Assembly (NCBI GenBank): GCA_944385435.1
Contig: CALWXG010000006.1
Coordinates: 1 to 64,000, forward strand
DNA length: 64,000 nt
Direction of reading: 5' to 3'
Source: an uncultured Oscillospiraceae bacterium
Lineage (GTDB): Bacteria > Bacillota > Clostridia > Oscillospirales > Oscillospiraceae
Shown: piece after piece, positions 50,991 to 59,936 of the stretch
Layout of the letters: each line of letters begins with the position of its first letter
Numbering within the stretch: position 1 is the stretch's first letter
Made by a program: the position numbers and the translations under genes
The notes under the pieces: generated by a model
What the model saw: only the letters and a program-made list of their open reading frames with translations
Databases searched by the model: none
Told to the model about the DNA's origin: nothing

Positions 50991-51326
50991 GCGCAAACTA
51001 CGTTCGCTCCGTTTCCCGCTGGCGCGGAAAACTGCGTATCACTTCGTTGCGCCTCCTCTCCCAGATGAAACCGCTTCGTTGGGTTTCATCCGGGTCCCTT
51101 TTTGCGCAAAGTCCGCTCAGCTCCGTTTCCGCCTTGCGGTGAAAACTGCGTCCGCTCCTTTGCGCCTTCTCTCCCAATGCAAACCGCTTCGTTGGGTTTG
51201 CATTGGGCTCCCTTTTTGATGCAAACTGCGTATCGCTTTGTTGCGTCTCCTCACCCCGGTGAAATCGCTTTGCTTGGTTTCACCGGGGTTCCCTTCTTTG
51301 CGCAAACACGCTCGCTCTGCTGCACC
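50990..51326. repeat. array of two alternating hairpin types with compensatory arms
   Basis: Type A hairpins at 51064-51090, 51173-51207 and 51254-51288 keep a loop like CCGCTTCGTTGG (the third is TCGCTTTGCTTGG). Their arms differ but still pair: gatgaaac/gtttcatc, cccaatgcaaac/gtttgcattggg, ccccggtgaaat/gtttcaccgggg. Type B elements at 50990-51053, 51104-51165 and 51218-51247, and a decayed one near 51300-51326, have outer arms such as ggcgcaa/ttgcgcc, with tgcg(t/tccgct) inside. Units alternate B-A-B-A-B-A. No protein frame explains them. Confidence 0.75.
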
Positions 51327-51389
51327 TCCTTGCCGTGCTGGAATAGAACCGCTTAAAAGACAGGCTACTTTTCCAGAGACGCTTCCAGG

Positions 51390-52019
51390 CTATCCCTGGC
51401 CTTTTGCCAGCCAGGTGCGCACCAGAGGAAAGATCACCCCGCCCACGGCATTGCCCAGGGTGATGACAAGAAGCCGCAGGAAGGTATCCGCACTCCACAC
51501 ACCGGCTGCAGTGAAATAGAACATGTCTGCCACACAGTGCTCATAGCCGCACAGGATAAATACCATTACACCGAAGAACAGGGACAGGTATTTCCCCGCC
51601 TGGTGGGGATTCTGACCGAAGCCCTCCACGGCGATGTAGATGAAGACGTTGCACAGAATACCCAGCACAAACAGGCTCAGAAAGCTGTCTCCCAGCTTGG
51701 CTGCGCACACGCTCTGGGCCCGCTCTACCAGGCTGCCGGCACTGCGGGTAACCTGGATCAGCAGCCCCACAATCACGGTGCCGGCCAGATTGCCCAGCCA
51801 GATCAGCGGCAGATTGACCGCGTAGGCCCTGTCCCGCTGAAAGACGTAGCACACCTTGCCCGTGAACAGATTCAGCCCCAGGGTGCAGATGGTGAACAGC
51901 CCCACGGTGAAAAACAGGGCGCCCAGAATGTTGCTCTCCAGGGACAGGAAGGCCACGCCGCCAAAGGCGATGCAGGCCCCGCCCAAAATGCCGGACACAT
52001 AGGTTTTGAAGTATTTCAT
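51390..52019 (-). CDS. formate/nitrite transporter (FNT) family channel
   Basis: This 209-residue protein has six hydrophobic segments. The FNT signatures LNLFTGK (NLFTG loop) and CGYEHCVADM (central-His motif) are clear. It is shorter than typical 260-280-residue FocA proteins. The start codon overlaps the stop of a 59-codon gene (ATGA), and beyond that lie an SDR gene and folD-fchA-fhs on the same strand. The most likely role is export of formate made by Fhs. Confidence 0.88.
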   Translation of the reverse strand: MKYFKTYVSGILGGACIAFGGVAFLSLESNILGALFFTVGLFTICTLGLNLFTGKVCYVFQRDRAYAVNLPLIWLGNLAGTVIVGLLIQVTRSAGSLVERAQSVCAAKLGDSFLSLFVLGILCNVFIYIAVEGFGQNPHQAGKYLSLFFGVMVFILCGYEHCVADMFYFTAAGVWSADTFLRLLVITLGNAVGGVIFPLVRTWLAKGQG

Positions 52020-52195
52020 GTTTTCCTCTCAGTTTCTTTTTCACTGGAGACGATATCAATCAGATATTCCAGAATCTTCACCTGACCGCGGTAATATCCA
52101 CGGGTGGTGTGCTCCTCATGACTGGTAGTGTCAAATTTTGTCTGCGCCTCTTGGAGCATTTCGTTCAGCAGAGGCAAAAACGCTTGCTGTTCCAT
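52016..52195 (-). CDS. 59-residue protein upstream of the FNT gene
   Basis: A small ORF on the minus strand starts MEQQAFLPLLNEMLQEAQTK and ends ...ETERKT. It has GGAAGAGAG ahead of its ATG, and its stop overlaps the FNT start (ATGA). It lies 19 bases after the SDR stop. It is predicted helical and soluble. No family was recognised. The tight packing makes it a real gene, possibly a partner or coupling peptide for the channel. Confidence 0.7.
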   Translation of the reverse strand: MEQQAFLPLLNEMLQEAQTKFDTTSHEEHTTRGYYRGQVKILEYLIDIVSSEKETERKT

Positions 52196-52214
52196 GATGA
52201 ATCGCTCTCTTCCC

Positions 52215-53078
52215 TTATGGGATAGACGGGAAACTGGAACTCAGCTTTCCGCCATCTGCCAAAATATCGACGCCAGTGAGATATCCCGCGCCAGGTGAGC
52301 ACAAAAACTTGACCAGTTCTCCCATTTCATAGGGATGCCCAAGGCGGCCCAAGGGGATGGACTCAAGATCCGCCTTAGCCCCTTCGGCCTCATTGTCGAT
52401 GTATGCCTGGTGCATGGGGGTAAGATAAGAGCCTGGTGAGATGGAAAGAATTCGGCAACCCTTGGCGGCGAAACGTCTGGTATTCATTTTAACGAAATAG
52501 CGCACAAAGTTTTTAGTGAGGCAGTATGCCATACCTCCCTGTGCACGGCCCACCGGCAGATTCATATCGTTGGAGAGAAAAGATTGCATCTGAGATAAAA
52601 AATCCGGATCATCCCAATGGAGATATAATTCATTCAGCTTGGGAACCAGAGGGGCCATTTGAGGAATTGTGTCGAAATTATATGCGGCATTAGAACCAAA
52701 TAGCAGCATTACACCTCCCTCAGACATCTGGGGGTAGAACGCTTTGACAATATTCCGAGGCCCCAAACCATTGGTCTTGAGAATATCCTCCGGCGTGCTG
52801 TTGGCGGGGGTTACCCCTGCGGCATGGATAACTGCATGAATATTGCCGAGGGAAGCGGCCCGCCGGGCACATGCCTTGACTGAATCCAAATCAGATACAT
52901 CAAACAAGCAGGTTTCCACACAGGCACCAAATCGCTGTAATTCTGTTTTTGAATGAGTAAGAGAATCTTCATTCCGGTCGCACAAGAGCAAAACAGAGGC
53001 CTCTGCAGCCAGGCATTGAGCACTGGCAAATCCCATTCCGCTGCCTGCACCAGTGATGACATAAATGCTGCGCTCCAT
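52215..53078 (-). CDS. short-chain dehydrogenase/reductase in the C1 operon
   Basis: This 287-residue oxidoreductase has ITGAGSGMG near residue 9, AVIHAAG near 82, catalytic Ser in LFGSNAAY and YCLTK (Tyr/Lys). An insertion of about 30 residues precedes the Tyr, as in 3-alpha-hydroxysteroid-dehydrogenase/carbonyl-reductase-type SDRs. It lies 29 bases downstream of folD, so it is cotranscribed with the formyl-THF enzymes. It clearly resembles the SDRs at 59937 and 61938. Confidence 0.87.
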   Translation of the reverse strand: MERSIYVITGAGSGMGFASAQCLAAEASVLLLCDRNEDSLTHSKTELQRFGACVETCLFDVSDLDSVKACARRAASLGNIHAVIHAAGVTPANSTPEDILKTNGLGPRNIVKAFYPQMSEGGVMLLFGSNAAYNFDTIPQMAPLVPKLNELYLHWDDPDFLSQMQSFLSNDMNLPVGRAQGGMAYCLTKNFVRYFVKMNTRRFAAKGCRILSISPGSYLTPMHQAYIDNEAEGAKADLESIPLGRLGHPYEMGELVKFLCSPGAGYLTGVDILADGGKLSSSFPSIP

Positions 53079-53107
53079 AAAAACCACCCCTTTTGCCTTA
53101 GAGAGTT

Positions 53108-53989
53108 TTATGCCAGGGTGCGCCTGGCAGCCTCCACCACATGGCTGATCAGCACGCTGGTGGTGACGCTGCCCACGCCGCCGGGCACCGGGGTGATGGC
53201 CTCCACGATGGGTTCCACTTCTTCATAGACCGCGTCCCCCGACATGGCGCCCAGTCCGCCCTTGCTGTTGGGCTTGTTCTCATCCCAGTTGATGGACACG
53301 TCAATGACCACCTGGCCGGGCCGGACATAGTCCTTGGTGAGACTGCCCAGCACACCGGCGGCGGAGATGAGAATGTCCGCCTGACGGGCGATGGCGGGGG
53401 TGTCCACTGTCTTGGTATGGCAGATGGTGACGGTGGCGTTTTCTGCCAGCAGCATCATGGCTACCGGCTTACCCACCACCAGGCTGCGGCCGATAACCAC
53501 CGCCCGCTTGCCTTTGGGGTCAATGCCGTAGTGGTGGAGAATCTCCATGCACGCCTGGGGGGTGCATGGAGCAAAGCCAAGATCCTTGCCGGTGAATACT
53601 CCGGCGATGGAAAGGTCGGTCATGCAGTCCACATCCTTGGCGGCGGCCAAATGGTTGCAGATCTCATCCTGATCTGCCTTCAGATGGGCGGGCAAGGGTC
53701 GGAAGAGCAGACAGCCGTGGAGGGAGGCGTCGGCGTTGATCTGGTCGAGGACAGCCAGCAGCTCCTGCTTGCTCACGTCTTCCGGCAGCAGGAATTTCTC
53801 CACCTCCACCCCGATGAGGGCGGCGCGGCTCTCCGCCCCCTTTTCATAGGCCAGATCGGAGGAATTGGCGCCGCATCGCACGATGGCCAGTTTGGGGCAC
53901 ACACCCTGCTGCTTTAACCGGGCTGCCTGCTCCTGCAGACGCTGGTTCAGGGCGGCGGTAACCTCTTTGCCCAACAGTTGTTTTGCCAT
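53108..53989 (-). CDS. folD: methylene-THF dehydrogenase / methenyl-THF cyclohydrolase
   Basis: This 293-residue bifunctional enzyme oxidises 5,10-methylene-THF to methenyl-THF and hydrolyses it to 10-formyl-THF. The N-terminal folate site motif (YEKGAESRAALIG, with the equivalent of the YxxxK pair slightly altered) and the Rossmann segment (GKRAVVIGRSLVVGKPVAMML; PVPGGVGSVTTSVL) are evident. It lies 13 bases after fchA. Confidence 0.95.
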   Translation of the reverse strand: MAKQLLGKEVTAALNQRLQEQAARLKQQGVCPKLAIVRCGANSSDLAYEKGAESRAALIGVEVEKFLLPEDVSKQELLAVLDQINADASLHGCLLFRPLPAHLKADQDEICNHLAAAKDVDCMTDLSIAGVFTGKDLGFAPCTPQACMEILHHYGIDPKGKRAVVIGRSLVVGKPVAMMLLAENATVTICHTKTVDTPAIARQADILISAAGVLGSLTKDYVRPGQVVIDVSINWDENKPNSKGGLGAMSGDAVYEEVEPIVEAITPVPGGVGSVTTSVLISHVVEAARRTLA

Positions 53990-54002
53990 GCCGGGTACCT
54001 CC

Positions 54003-54626
54003 TCACGCGAAAAATCCGTTTTTCACGGTCTCAAAAATTTCATCCGCCTGCCTGCCGCATACCTCCAGCAATCCCAGGCACGTCTGATTCATCTCCTGGG
54101 CCAGGGCGCGGTCACGCAGCGTTTTGGTGTTGATAAAGACGTTCAGACTGGCGGCCTGAAGGGCCGCCTTCACCAGCACTGCGGCGCAGCCGGCGTCGGA
54201 CACCGCCAAGCGGGAACCCTTCTGCGCCAGCACGGCGATGACCTCCAGACTGTCCCGGCACAGCGCCATGATGCGCATAGGAACCTGGCAGGCGGTGACG
54301 GTGGCCTCCTCCAGCACCCGGGCCCGGGCGGGATCGTCTTTTGGAATGCCGTAGGCGCGGGCCAGAGGGAGGAATCCCTCCGCGTCGGCGGGAACCTGGT
54401 CCAGCAGTTCCTGCTGAAGGGCCTCGCACCGGACCATCAGGGCCTTGATTTCCTCCTCCACATCAGCATACTTCTTTTTGCCCACAGTGAGAGAACCCAC
54501 CATGTGGCCCAGGGCGGTGCCCAAAGCTCCGGCCAGGGCCGCGGCCCCTCCGCCCCCGGGAGCGGGGGCGTCGGAGGCCAGCAGGGAGACGAACTCCCGG
54601 CAGCTTTTCTGCGTTGCGTCGTCCAT
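54003..54626 (-). CDS. fchA: methenyl-THF cyclohydrolase (cyclodeaminase family)
   Basis: This 207-residue helical protein of the formiminotransferase-cyclodeaminase family has the N-terminal SDAPAPGGGGAAALAGALG stretch. In acetogens and purinolytic Clostridia FchA interconverts methenyl- and formyl-THF, apparently duplicating the second FolD activity. It sits between fhs and folD with gaps of 11 and 13 bases. Confidence 0.92.
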   Translation of the reverse strand: MDDATQKSCREFVSLLASDAPAPGGGGAAALAGALGTALGHMVGSLTVGKKKYADVEEEIKALMVRCEALQQELLDQVPADAEGFLPLARAYGIPKDDPARARVLEEATVTACQVPMRIMALCRDSLEVIAVLAQKGSRLAVSDAGCAAVLVKAALQAASLNVFINTKTLRDRALAQEMNQTCLGLLEVCGRQADEIFETVKNGFFA

Positions 54627-54637
54627 GGCGGTTCTCC

Positions 54638-56314
54638 TTAGAACAGCCCGGAAATCACGCCGTTCTCGTCCACGTCGATCTTCTCGGCGGCGGGCACCTT
54701 GGGCAGACCGGGCATGGTCATGATGTCCCCGGTGAGGGCCACGATAAAACCGGCGCCGGCGGACACCTTCAGGTTGCGCACTGTGACGGTGAAGCCCTTG
54801 GGCGCACCCAGCAGGGAGGCGTCGTCGGAGAAGGAGTACTGGGTCTTGGCCATGCAGATGGGCAGCTTGTCAAAGCCCAGTTCCGTGAGCTGCTTGGCCT
54901 GCTTCACCGCATTGCCTACCAGCTGTACGCCGTCAGCGTGGTAGATCTTCTTGCAGATGGCTTCCAGTTTGGCCTCAATGGGCAGGTCCAGCTCGTAGGA
55001 CGGATGGAAGTGGTTGGGCTGCTCGCACAGGCGCACCACTTCTTCCGCGAGGGCGCGGCCGCCCTCGCCGCCCTTGGCCCACACTTCGGACAGGGCCACA
55101 TTGACACCCAGCTCGTTGCACCGTTTTTCCACCAGATCCAGCTCCGCCTTGGTGTCGGTGGGGAAGGCATTGATGGCCACTACGCAGGGCAGGCCGAACA
55201 CGTCCCGGATGTTGCTCACGTGCTGCAGCAGGTTGGGCAGGCCCTTCTCCAGGGCCTCCAGGTTCTCCTGGTTCAGGTCGGCCTTGGCCACGCCGCCATG
55301 GTACTTCAGCGCCCGTACTGTGGCTACAACGACCACCGCGGAGGGGGTCAGCCCGGCCAGACGGCACTTGATGTCCAGGAACTTCTCCGCTCCCAAGTCG
55401 GCGGCGAAGCCGGCCTCGGTGACTGCGTAGTCTGCCACCTTCAGCGCCATGCGGGTGGCGGTGACGGAGTTGCAGCCGTGGGCGATGTTGGCGAAGGGAC
55501 CGCCGTGAATGAAGGCGGGGGTGCCCTCCAGGGTCTGCACCAGGTTGGGCTTCAGCGCGTCCTTCAGCAGGGCGGCCATAGCCCCCTCCGCCTTCAGGTC
55601 ATGGGCGGTGACGGGCTTGCCGTCATAGGTATAGGCCACGATCATCCGGCCCAGCCGGGCCTTCAGGTCGGGGATGTCGCTGGCCAGACACAGCACCGCC
55701 ATCACCTCGCTGGCTACGGTGATGTCAAAGCCGTCCTCCCGGGGCACGCCCTGGGCCTTGCCGCCCAGACCGTCCACCACATGGCGCAGCTGGCGGTCGT
55801 TCATGTCCACGCATCGCTTCCAGGTGATCTGCTTGACGTCAATGCCCAGGGAATTGCCCTGCTGGATGTGGTTGTCCAGCATGGCGGCCAGCAGGTTGTT
55901 GGCCGCGCCGATGGCGTGGAAGTCTCCGGTGAAGTGGAGGTTGATGTCCTCCATGGGCACCACCTGGGCGTATCCGCCGCCGGCAGCGCCGCCCTTAACG
56001 CCGAATACCGGGCCCAGGGAGGGCTCCCGCAGGGCCACCACGGCGTTCTTGCCGATTTTCCGCAGCCCGTCGGTGAGACCCACGCTGGTGGTGGTCTTGC
56101 CCTCGCCGGCAGGGGTGGGGGTAATGGCGGTGACCAGGATCAGCTTGCCGTCCGGCCGGTCCGCCCAGTCCTTCAGCAGTTTGTAGTCTACCTTGGCTTT
56201 GTAATTGCCGTACTGCTCCAGATACTCCTCCGGGATGCCGGCGGCTTGGGCAATCTCCATGATCTTCTTTTTCTCACATGCCTGGGCGATTTCAATGTCG
56301 GTTTTGATTTCCAT
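54638..56314 (-). CDS. fhs: formate--tetrahydrofolate ligase
   Basis: This 558-residue enzyme couples formate, THF and ATP to formyl-THF and runs in reverse to make ATP from formyl-THF. The P-loop [16 protein letters not shown] is near residue 65. Also visible are [24 protein letters not shown] and the C-terminal [19 protein letters not shown]. It is the first gene of fhs-fchA-folD-SDR-orf59-FNT, with AAGGAGG before the ATG. Confidence 0.97.
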   Translation of the reverse strand: MEIKTDIEIAQACEKKKIMEIAQAAGIPEEYLEQYGNYKAKVDYKLLKDWADRPDGKLILVTAITPTPAGEGKTTTSVGLTDGLRKIGKNAVVALREPSLGPVFGVKGGAAGGGYAQVVPMEDINLHFTGDFHAIGAANNLLAAMLDNHIQQGNSLGIDVKQITWKRCVDMNDRQLRHVVDGLGGKAQGVPREDGFDITVASEVMAVLCLASDIPDLKARLGRMIVAYTYDGKPVTAHDLKAEGAMAALLKDALKPNLVQTLEGTPAFIHGGPFANIAHGCNSVTATRMALKVADYAVTEAGFAADLGAEKFLDIKCRLAGLTPSAVVVVATVRALKYHGGVAKADLNQENLEALEKGLPNLLQHVSNIRDVFGLPCVVAINAFPTDTKAELDLVEKRCNELGVNVALSEVWAKGGEGGRALAEEVVRLCEQPNHFHPSYELDLPIEAKLEAICKKIYHADGVQLVGNAVKQAKQLTELGFDKLPICMAKTQYSFSDDASLLGAPKGFTVTVRNLKVSAGAGFIVALTGDIMTMPGLPKVPAAEKIDVDENGVISGLF

Positions 56315-56541
56315 GTCTTGTGACCTCCTTCAGATTGCAGAGCTGGTTGTTTCTTATAATTAGCATAGCAAGGGGCTGCGCACAGCGCAATTCGTAAAAT
56401 TATGTATTCTTTCACGGAATTTTTTTATTGACATTTGACAGGAATGTGCTAACTTAAAAGTAAGTGATAGATGGAAAAATACCGGGGTTGAGGGAGAGAA
56501 TCCAACTGTTTAAGACAGATGCGAAACAGGAGGGAACTATC

Positions 56542-57309
56542 ATGAACTTGACGCAGCCGCAGGCAGTGGACTACAAAAAGATCTATGACATTGTGCTGGC
56601 CTGCGGGGAGGAGCATCAGCCTCAGAGGTTTGTTCGGGCAGCGATTGAGAAACTCAATCAGATTTGCCCCTTTGATCAGGCGCTGGCCTACTTTATGGAC
56701 GGCAACGGAAAGGTTTGCGGCCAGTGCCTGGTGAACATTGACGACAACTGGAGTATGAAGTATCTGGAGTATTATCGCTACGCCGACGGTCAGCAGTACA
56801 GCATCTCCCGGGGATTGCGCGGATCCGGGCAGAATACAGGCGTAAGTGTGAGGGACTGGGAACGGGAGCCTCCCAACCGGGAATTCATCCAGGATTACAT
56901 CCGCCCGAGAAATTTGAAGTATTCCCTCGGCTTTTCCCTGACCGATCTCAATGGAATCTATCGGGTGACCATTGCCCTGGACCGGGTGCGGGAGACCCGG
57001 TATTCCAACTCAGAGCTGTATCATCTTCAGATGGTGCTGCCTCAATTGAGCAACCTGTACCAAAATTTTTACTACCAGGAGACCAAGCCGATGGCTGGAC
57101 AGCAGATCCTGTGGGAGCGGACCAAACTGACACCCCGGGAGATTGACGTGGCCAAACTCCTGTGCCAGGGCGTCAGCCCCGCGAACATCGGGAAGACCCT
57201 CTATATTTCTCTGCCTACGGTGTACAAACATATCTCCCACATCTATGAGAAAATGCATGTTTCCAGCCGGCAGGAGCTGTTGGTGCGGCTGCTGAGGGAG
57301 CCGGACTGA
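56542..57309 (+). CDS. LuxR-family transcriptional regulator
   Basis: This 255-residue protein has a C-terminal LuxR helix-turn-helix (LTPREIDVAKLLCQGVSPANIGKTLYISLPTVYKHISHIYEKM, about 190-245) and an N-terminal GAF/autoinducer-binding-like sensor domain. I chose the ATG at 56542 with AGGAGGG 8 bases upstream. It is divergent from fhs and sits ahead of the SDR-MFS cluster, with a terminator of its own. It probably senses the pathway substrate. Confidence 0.87.
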   Translation: MNLTQPQAVDYKKIYDIVLACGEEHQPQRFVRAAIEKLNQICPFDQALAYFMDGNGKVCGQCLVNIDDNWSMKYLEYYRYADGQQYSISRGLRGSGQNTGVSVRDWEREPPNREFIQDYIRPRNLKYSLGFSLTDLNGIYRVTIALDRVRETRYSNSELYHLQMVLPQLSNLYQNFYYQETKPMAGQQILWERTKLTPREIDVAKLLCQGVSPANIGKTLYISLPTVYKHISHIYEKMHVSSRQELLVRLLREPD

Positions 57310-57348
57310 CGGCTGGCAAACAAGAGAAAAGCAAGAGAAAAGTAAGAT

Positions 57349-57398
57349 ACGGCTGTCCCACGACAGGCTTTTGCTTGTTTGTGGGGCAGCCGTTTTTT
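57349..57398 (+). terminator. terminator of the luxR-type gene
   Basis: The arms acggctgtccca / tggggcagccgt are followed by TTTTTT. Confidence 0.85.
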
Positions 57399-57503
57399 AC
57401 CATACAGCCAGAGCGAATGTTCATAACAACTTTTAATTATACTCTATTTTCAAGGCAGAATCCATACATAAAACAGATGATAGATTATACTAAAAATTGA
57501 TAA

Positions 57504-57525
57504 TGTACAAAGGGAAGATTGTACA
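57504..57525 (+). promoter_or_regulatory. operator-like inverted repeat before the SDR-MFS operon
   Basis: TGTACAA-N8-TTGTACA is a perfect 7+7 repeat, 80 bases before the first SDR gene. The adjacent LuxR-type regulator is the natural candidate to bind it. Confidence 0.55.
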
Positions 57526-57604
57526 GTATGCTTAAAGCGTGGATGAATGCGGGGGAAAAACCCGGCAAAACCAACGGACAAATCAGTTTAGGGAGGTAAC
57601 TACT

Positions 57605-58402
57605 ATGGCAAATCGACTTTTGGGCAAATCTGCAGTTGTGACTGGCGCCGCTTCCGGCATGGGTAAGGCCATTGCACTGGCCTATCTCCAGGAGGGGGCC
57701 AACGTGGCCGCCACGGACATGAACGAGACCCGGCTGAAGGAATTGGAGCAGGAGGTAGCTGCGCTGGGCCTGTCTGATCACTTCTGCTATTGCGTGGGCA
57801 ACATCACAGCGGATGAGGACTGCGCGGCCGTGGTTCAGATGTGCGCGGAGAAATTCGGCACCTGCAATGTGCTGTCCCACAATGCCGGCGTAGTAGACGA
57901 TTTCACCATGGTGGACAGCGTGGAGAATGATAAGTGGGACAAGGTCATTGCCATCAACCTCACCGGTTCCATGAAGATTACCCGGGCAGCGCTGCAGTAC
58001 TTTCTGCCCAACGAGGTGAAGGCCAGCATTGTAATGATTACCTCCAACGCTGCCTTTGAATCGGTTACCGGCGGTCCGGCCTACTGTGCCTCCAAGGCGG
58101 GTGCCAACGCTCTGATGAAATCCATCGCCTTTGAGTACGGCCGCAAGGGGATCCGCTGCAATTCCATCTGTCCGGGGCCGGTGGGCACCAACATCTCGGA
58201 GTCTGCACCGAACCGCAATCCCGCCGGGGTGGAAGTGCATTTGAAGACCGGCTACAATGCTCACTGCCGGGAGTGGACGTGCATGCCCTTGGGCAAGGCA
58301 GACGACATCGCGCCTCTGGCGGTCTACCTGGCCAGTGACGAGTCCCGGTTCATGACCGCTTCTTCCGTCCTCATTGATGCCGGCGTGTGCCTGAGCCGCT
58401 GA
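57605..58402 (+). CDS. short-chain dehydrogenase/reductase
   Basis: This 265-residue classical SDR has VTGAASGMGK near residue 12, HNAG near 92, catalytic Ser in ITSNAAF and YCASK near 159-163. I chose the ATG at 57605 with GGGAGG 9 bases upstream. It is the first gene of the plus-strand cluster SDR-MFS-SDR-PanB-SDR-PanB. It probably oxidises a hydroxyl group of the imported substrate. Confidence 0.9.
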   Translation: MANRLLGKSAVVTGAASGMGKAIALAYLQEGANVAATDMNETRLKELEQEVAALGLSDHFCYCVGNITADEDCAAVVQMCAEKFGTCNVLSHNAGVVDDFTMVDSVENDKWDKVIAINLTGSMKITRAALQYFLPNEVKASIVMITSNAAFESVTGGPAYCASKAGANALMKSIAFEYGRKGIRCNSICPGPVGTNISESAPNRNPAGVEVHLKTGYNAHCREWTCMPLGKADDIAPLAVYLASDESRFMTASSVLIDAGVCLSR

Positions 58403-58453
58403 GCTGCGAAGGGAGAAAAGAGCCAGATCTGTTACAGAAGGAGGAGATTATCT

Positions 58454-59917
58454 GTGGCTGACTCCATTGAGACAAAAAAGAAAAATTGGATTTTTATCAT
58501 CGGTGTGCTGATCATGTGCGTGGGCATGCAGGTGGCCAACTACGGAACCGCTGTGTGTCTGTCCGGCGAGATGAACAGCATGGGTGCGGCGGACTTCTAT
58601 GTCCTGGTCAATGCCTTCGGCTCGCTGGGTATGATGCTTATCCTGCCCATGGTGGGCAAGTTTACCGCTATGTTCGGGCTGCGCAATATGATCACGGTGG
58701 GCATCATTGTGCAGTTGGCCGGCCGGGTGCTCATGATTTTCTCCGGCACCTGGGTGCCCTACGCCATCGGTTATCTGATTCAGTCTGTGGGCGGCGGCTT
58801 CTATGTGTCTTCCGCTTACGTGAACATGGGCTCTGCCGTGGAGCCTCAGGAACGGGCCAAGTTCTTCGGCTACATCGCCGTGGCCAACGCCATTGGCGCC
58901 ATTTTCGGTCCCATGATGGTCAGCACCATGTACGCCGCCGGCGGTCTGGCTGCCGACCTGGCTTATATCATCAACCTGCCCATCACCGTGGTGGGCTTTA
59001 TCCTGATGTTCCGGCACTGCTCCAACCGGAAGGTGCCCAACGCCGGCAAGGGCTTTGACTATCTGGGTGTCGTTCTCACCGCCGTGGGCATTGCCTGTCT
59101 GGTGCTGTGGCTGAATCTGGGCGGAAAGGCCGCGTCCGGCGGATTTGCCTGGCTCAGCGCCCCTTCTGTTATTATGATTCTTGTGGCTGTGGTCATGCTG
59201 GGCGTGCTGTTCAAGCGGGAGTCCACCATTGCCAATCCCGCAGTGCCCATCAAGATGTTCAAGAACAAGCGTCTGACCTTCGCCTTCATCGGTGCCGTGG
59301 TGGCGGCGGCCTACTCCACCTGCTCTGCCTCTTACAGCATCATGTGGATCCGCATCAATTACGGCTCCTTCCCCGGCGCGACGATGTTTAATGGTACGGC
59401 CTCCCTGCCTCAGCAGGTGGTGATTGTGATCCTGGGCCTGTTCCTGGGTGCCTACATCGGAAAGAAGTTTGCCCGGCGGTTCCGGCCCTTCGGTATCCTG
59501 TCTATGCTGGCCGCCATGATCGCCACAGGCATCCTCTTCTGCCTGAAGTTTACCGGAACCGCAGCGGAGGGCAATGTGGCCGCCATCGGTGAGATTCCCG
59601 TGGGCATGATCATGATCTGGGTGGCCGTGGCCATTGGCGGCTTCACCTCTTCCGTGTCCCAGTCCACCTTCTCCGCCTTCTGGCAGTCCAACACGCCCAG
59701 GGAGGAAATCCCCTCCGGCCAGGCTTTGTACAGCTTCGGCTCCACCGGCGGTTCCTGCATCTTCGGCGCCGTGGTGGGTGTGGTGCTGGGCACCAGCGGC
59801 GACTACAGCCGCGCCTTTGCCACCGGCTTTGTCTTTGCGGTGATTGGCTTGATCTGCGCCATTGCCGGCTTCCGGTTCTCCAAAGAGGAGATCGCGGCGG
59901 CGGATGCCAAACAGTGA
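58454..59917 (+). CDS. MFS transporter, 14-helix (DHA2-like)
   Basis: This 487-residue protein has about 14 hydrophobic segments. It starts at GTG with AAGGAGG upstream. The motif-rich N-terminal half (LVNAFGSLGMMLILPMVGKF; GLRNMITVGIIVQLAGRVLM) fits the EmrB/DHA2 class, which usually exports, although importers are known in catabolic loci. It lies 52 bases after the first SDR gene. It probably moves the substrate or product of the SDR/PanB-like enzymes. Confidence 0.87.
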   Translation: MADSIETKKKNWIFIIGVLIMCVGMQVANYGTAVCLSGEMNSMGAADFYVLVNAFGSLGMMLILPMVGKFTAMFGLRNMITVGIIVQLAGRVLMIFSGTWVPYAIGYLIQSVGGGFYVSSAYVNMGSAVEPQERAKFFGYIAVANAIGAIFGPMMVSTMYAAGGLAADLAYIINLPITVVGFILMFRHCSNRKVPNAGKGFDYLGVVLTAVGIACLVLWLNLGGKAASGGFAWLSAPSVIMILVAVVMLGVLFKRESTIANPAVPIKMFKNKRLTFAFIGAVVAAAYSTCSASYSIMWIRINYGSFPGATMFNGTASLPQQVVIVILGLFLGAYIGKKFARRFRPFGILSMLAAMIATGILFCLKFTGTAAEGNVAAIGEIPVGMIMIWVAVAIGGFTSSVSQSTFSAFWQSNTPREEIPSGQALYSFGSTGGSCIFGAVVGVVLGTSGDYSRAFATGFVFAVIGLICAIAGFRFSKEEIAAADAKQ

Positions 59918-59936
59918 GGATATGAGAGATAGGACC

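Noticed and set aside
50990..51326. CRISPR array
   Set aside because: Repeats are imperfect, of two alternating kinds, with palindromic arms that vary and no constant spacer length; no cas genes are present.
54614..56323. 569-codon open frame opposite fhs on the plus strand
   Set aside because: It mirrors the fhs gene exactly. Its translation is biased toward Gly/His/Gln as expected for the complement of a GC-rich gene, and it has no family pattern.
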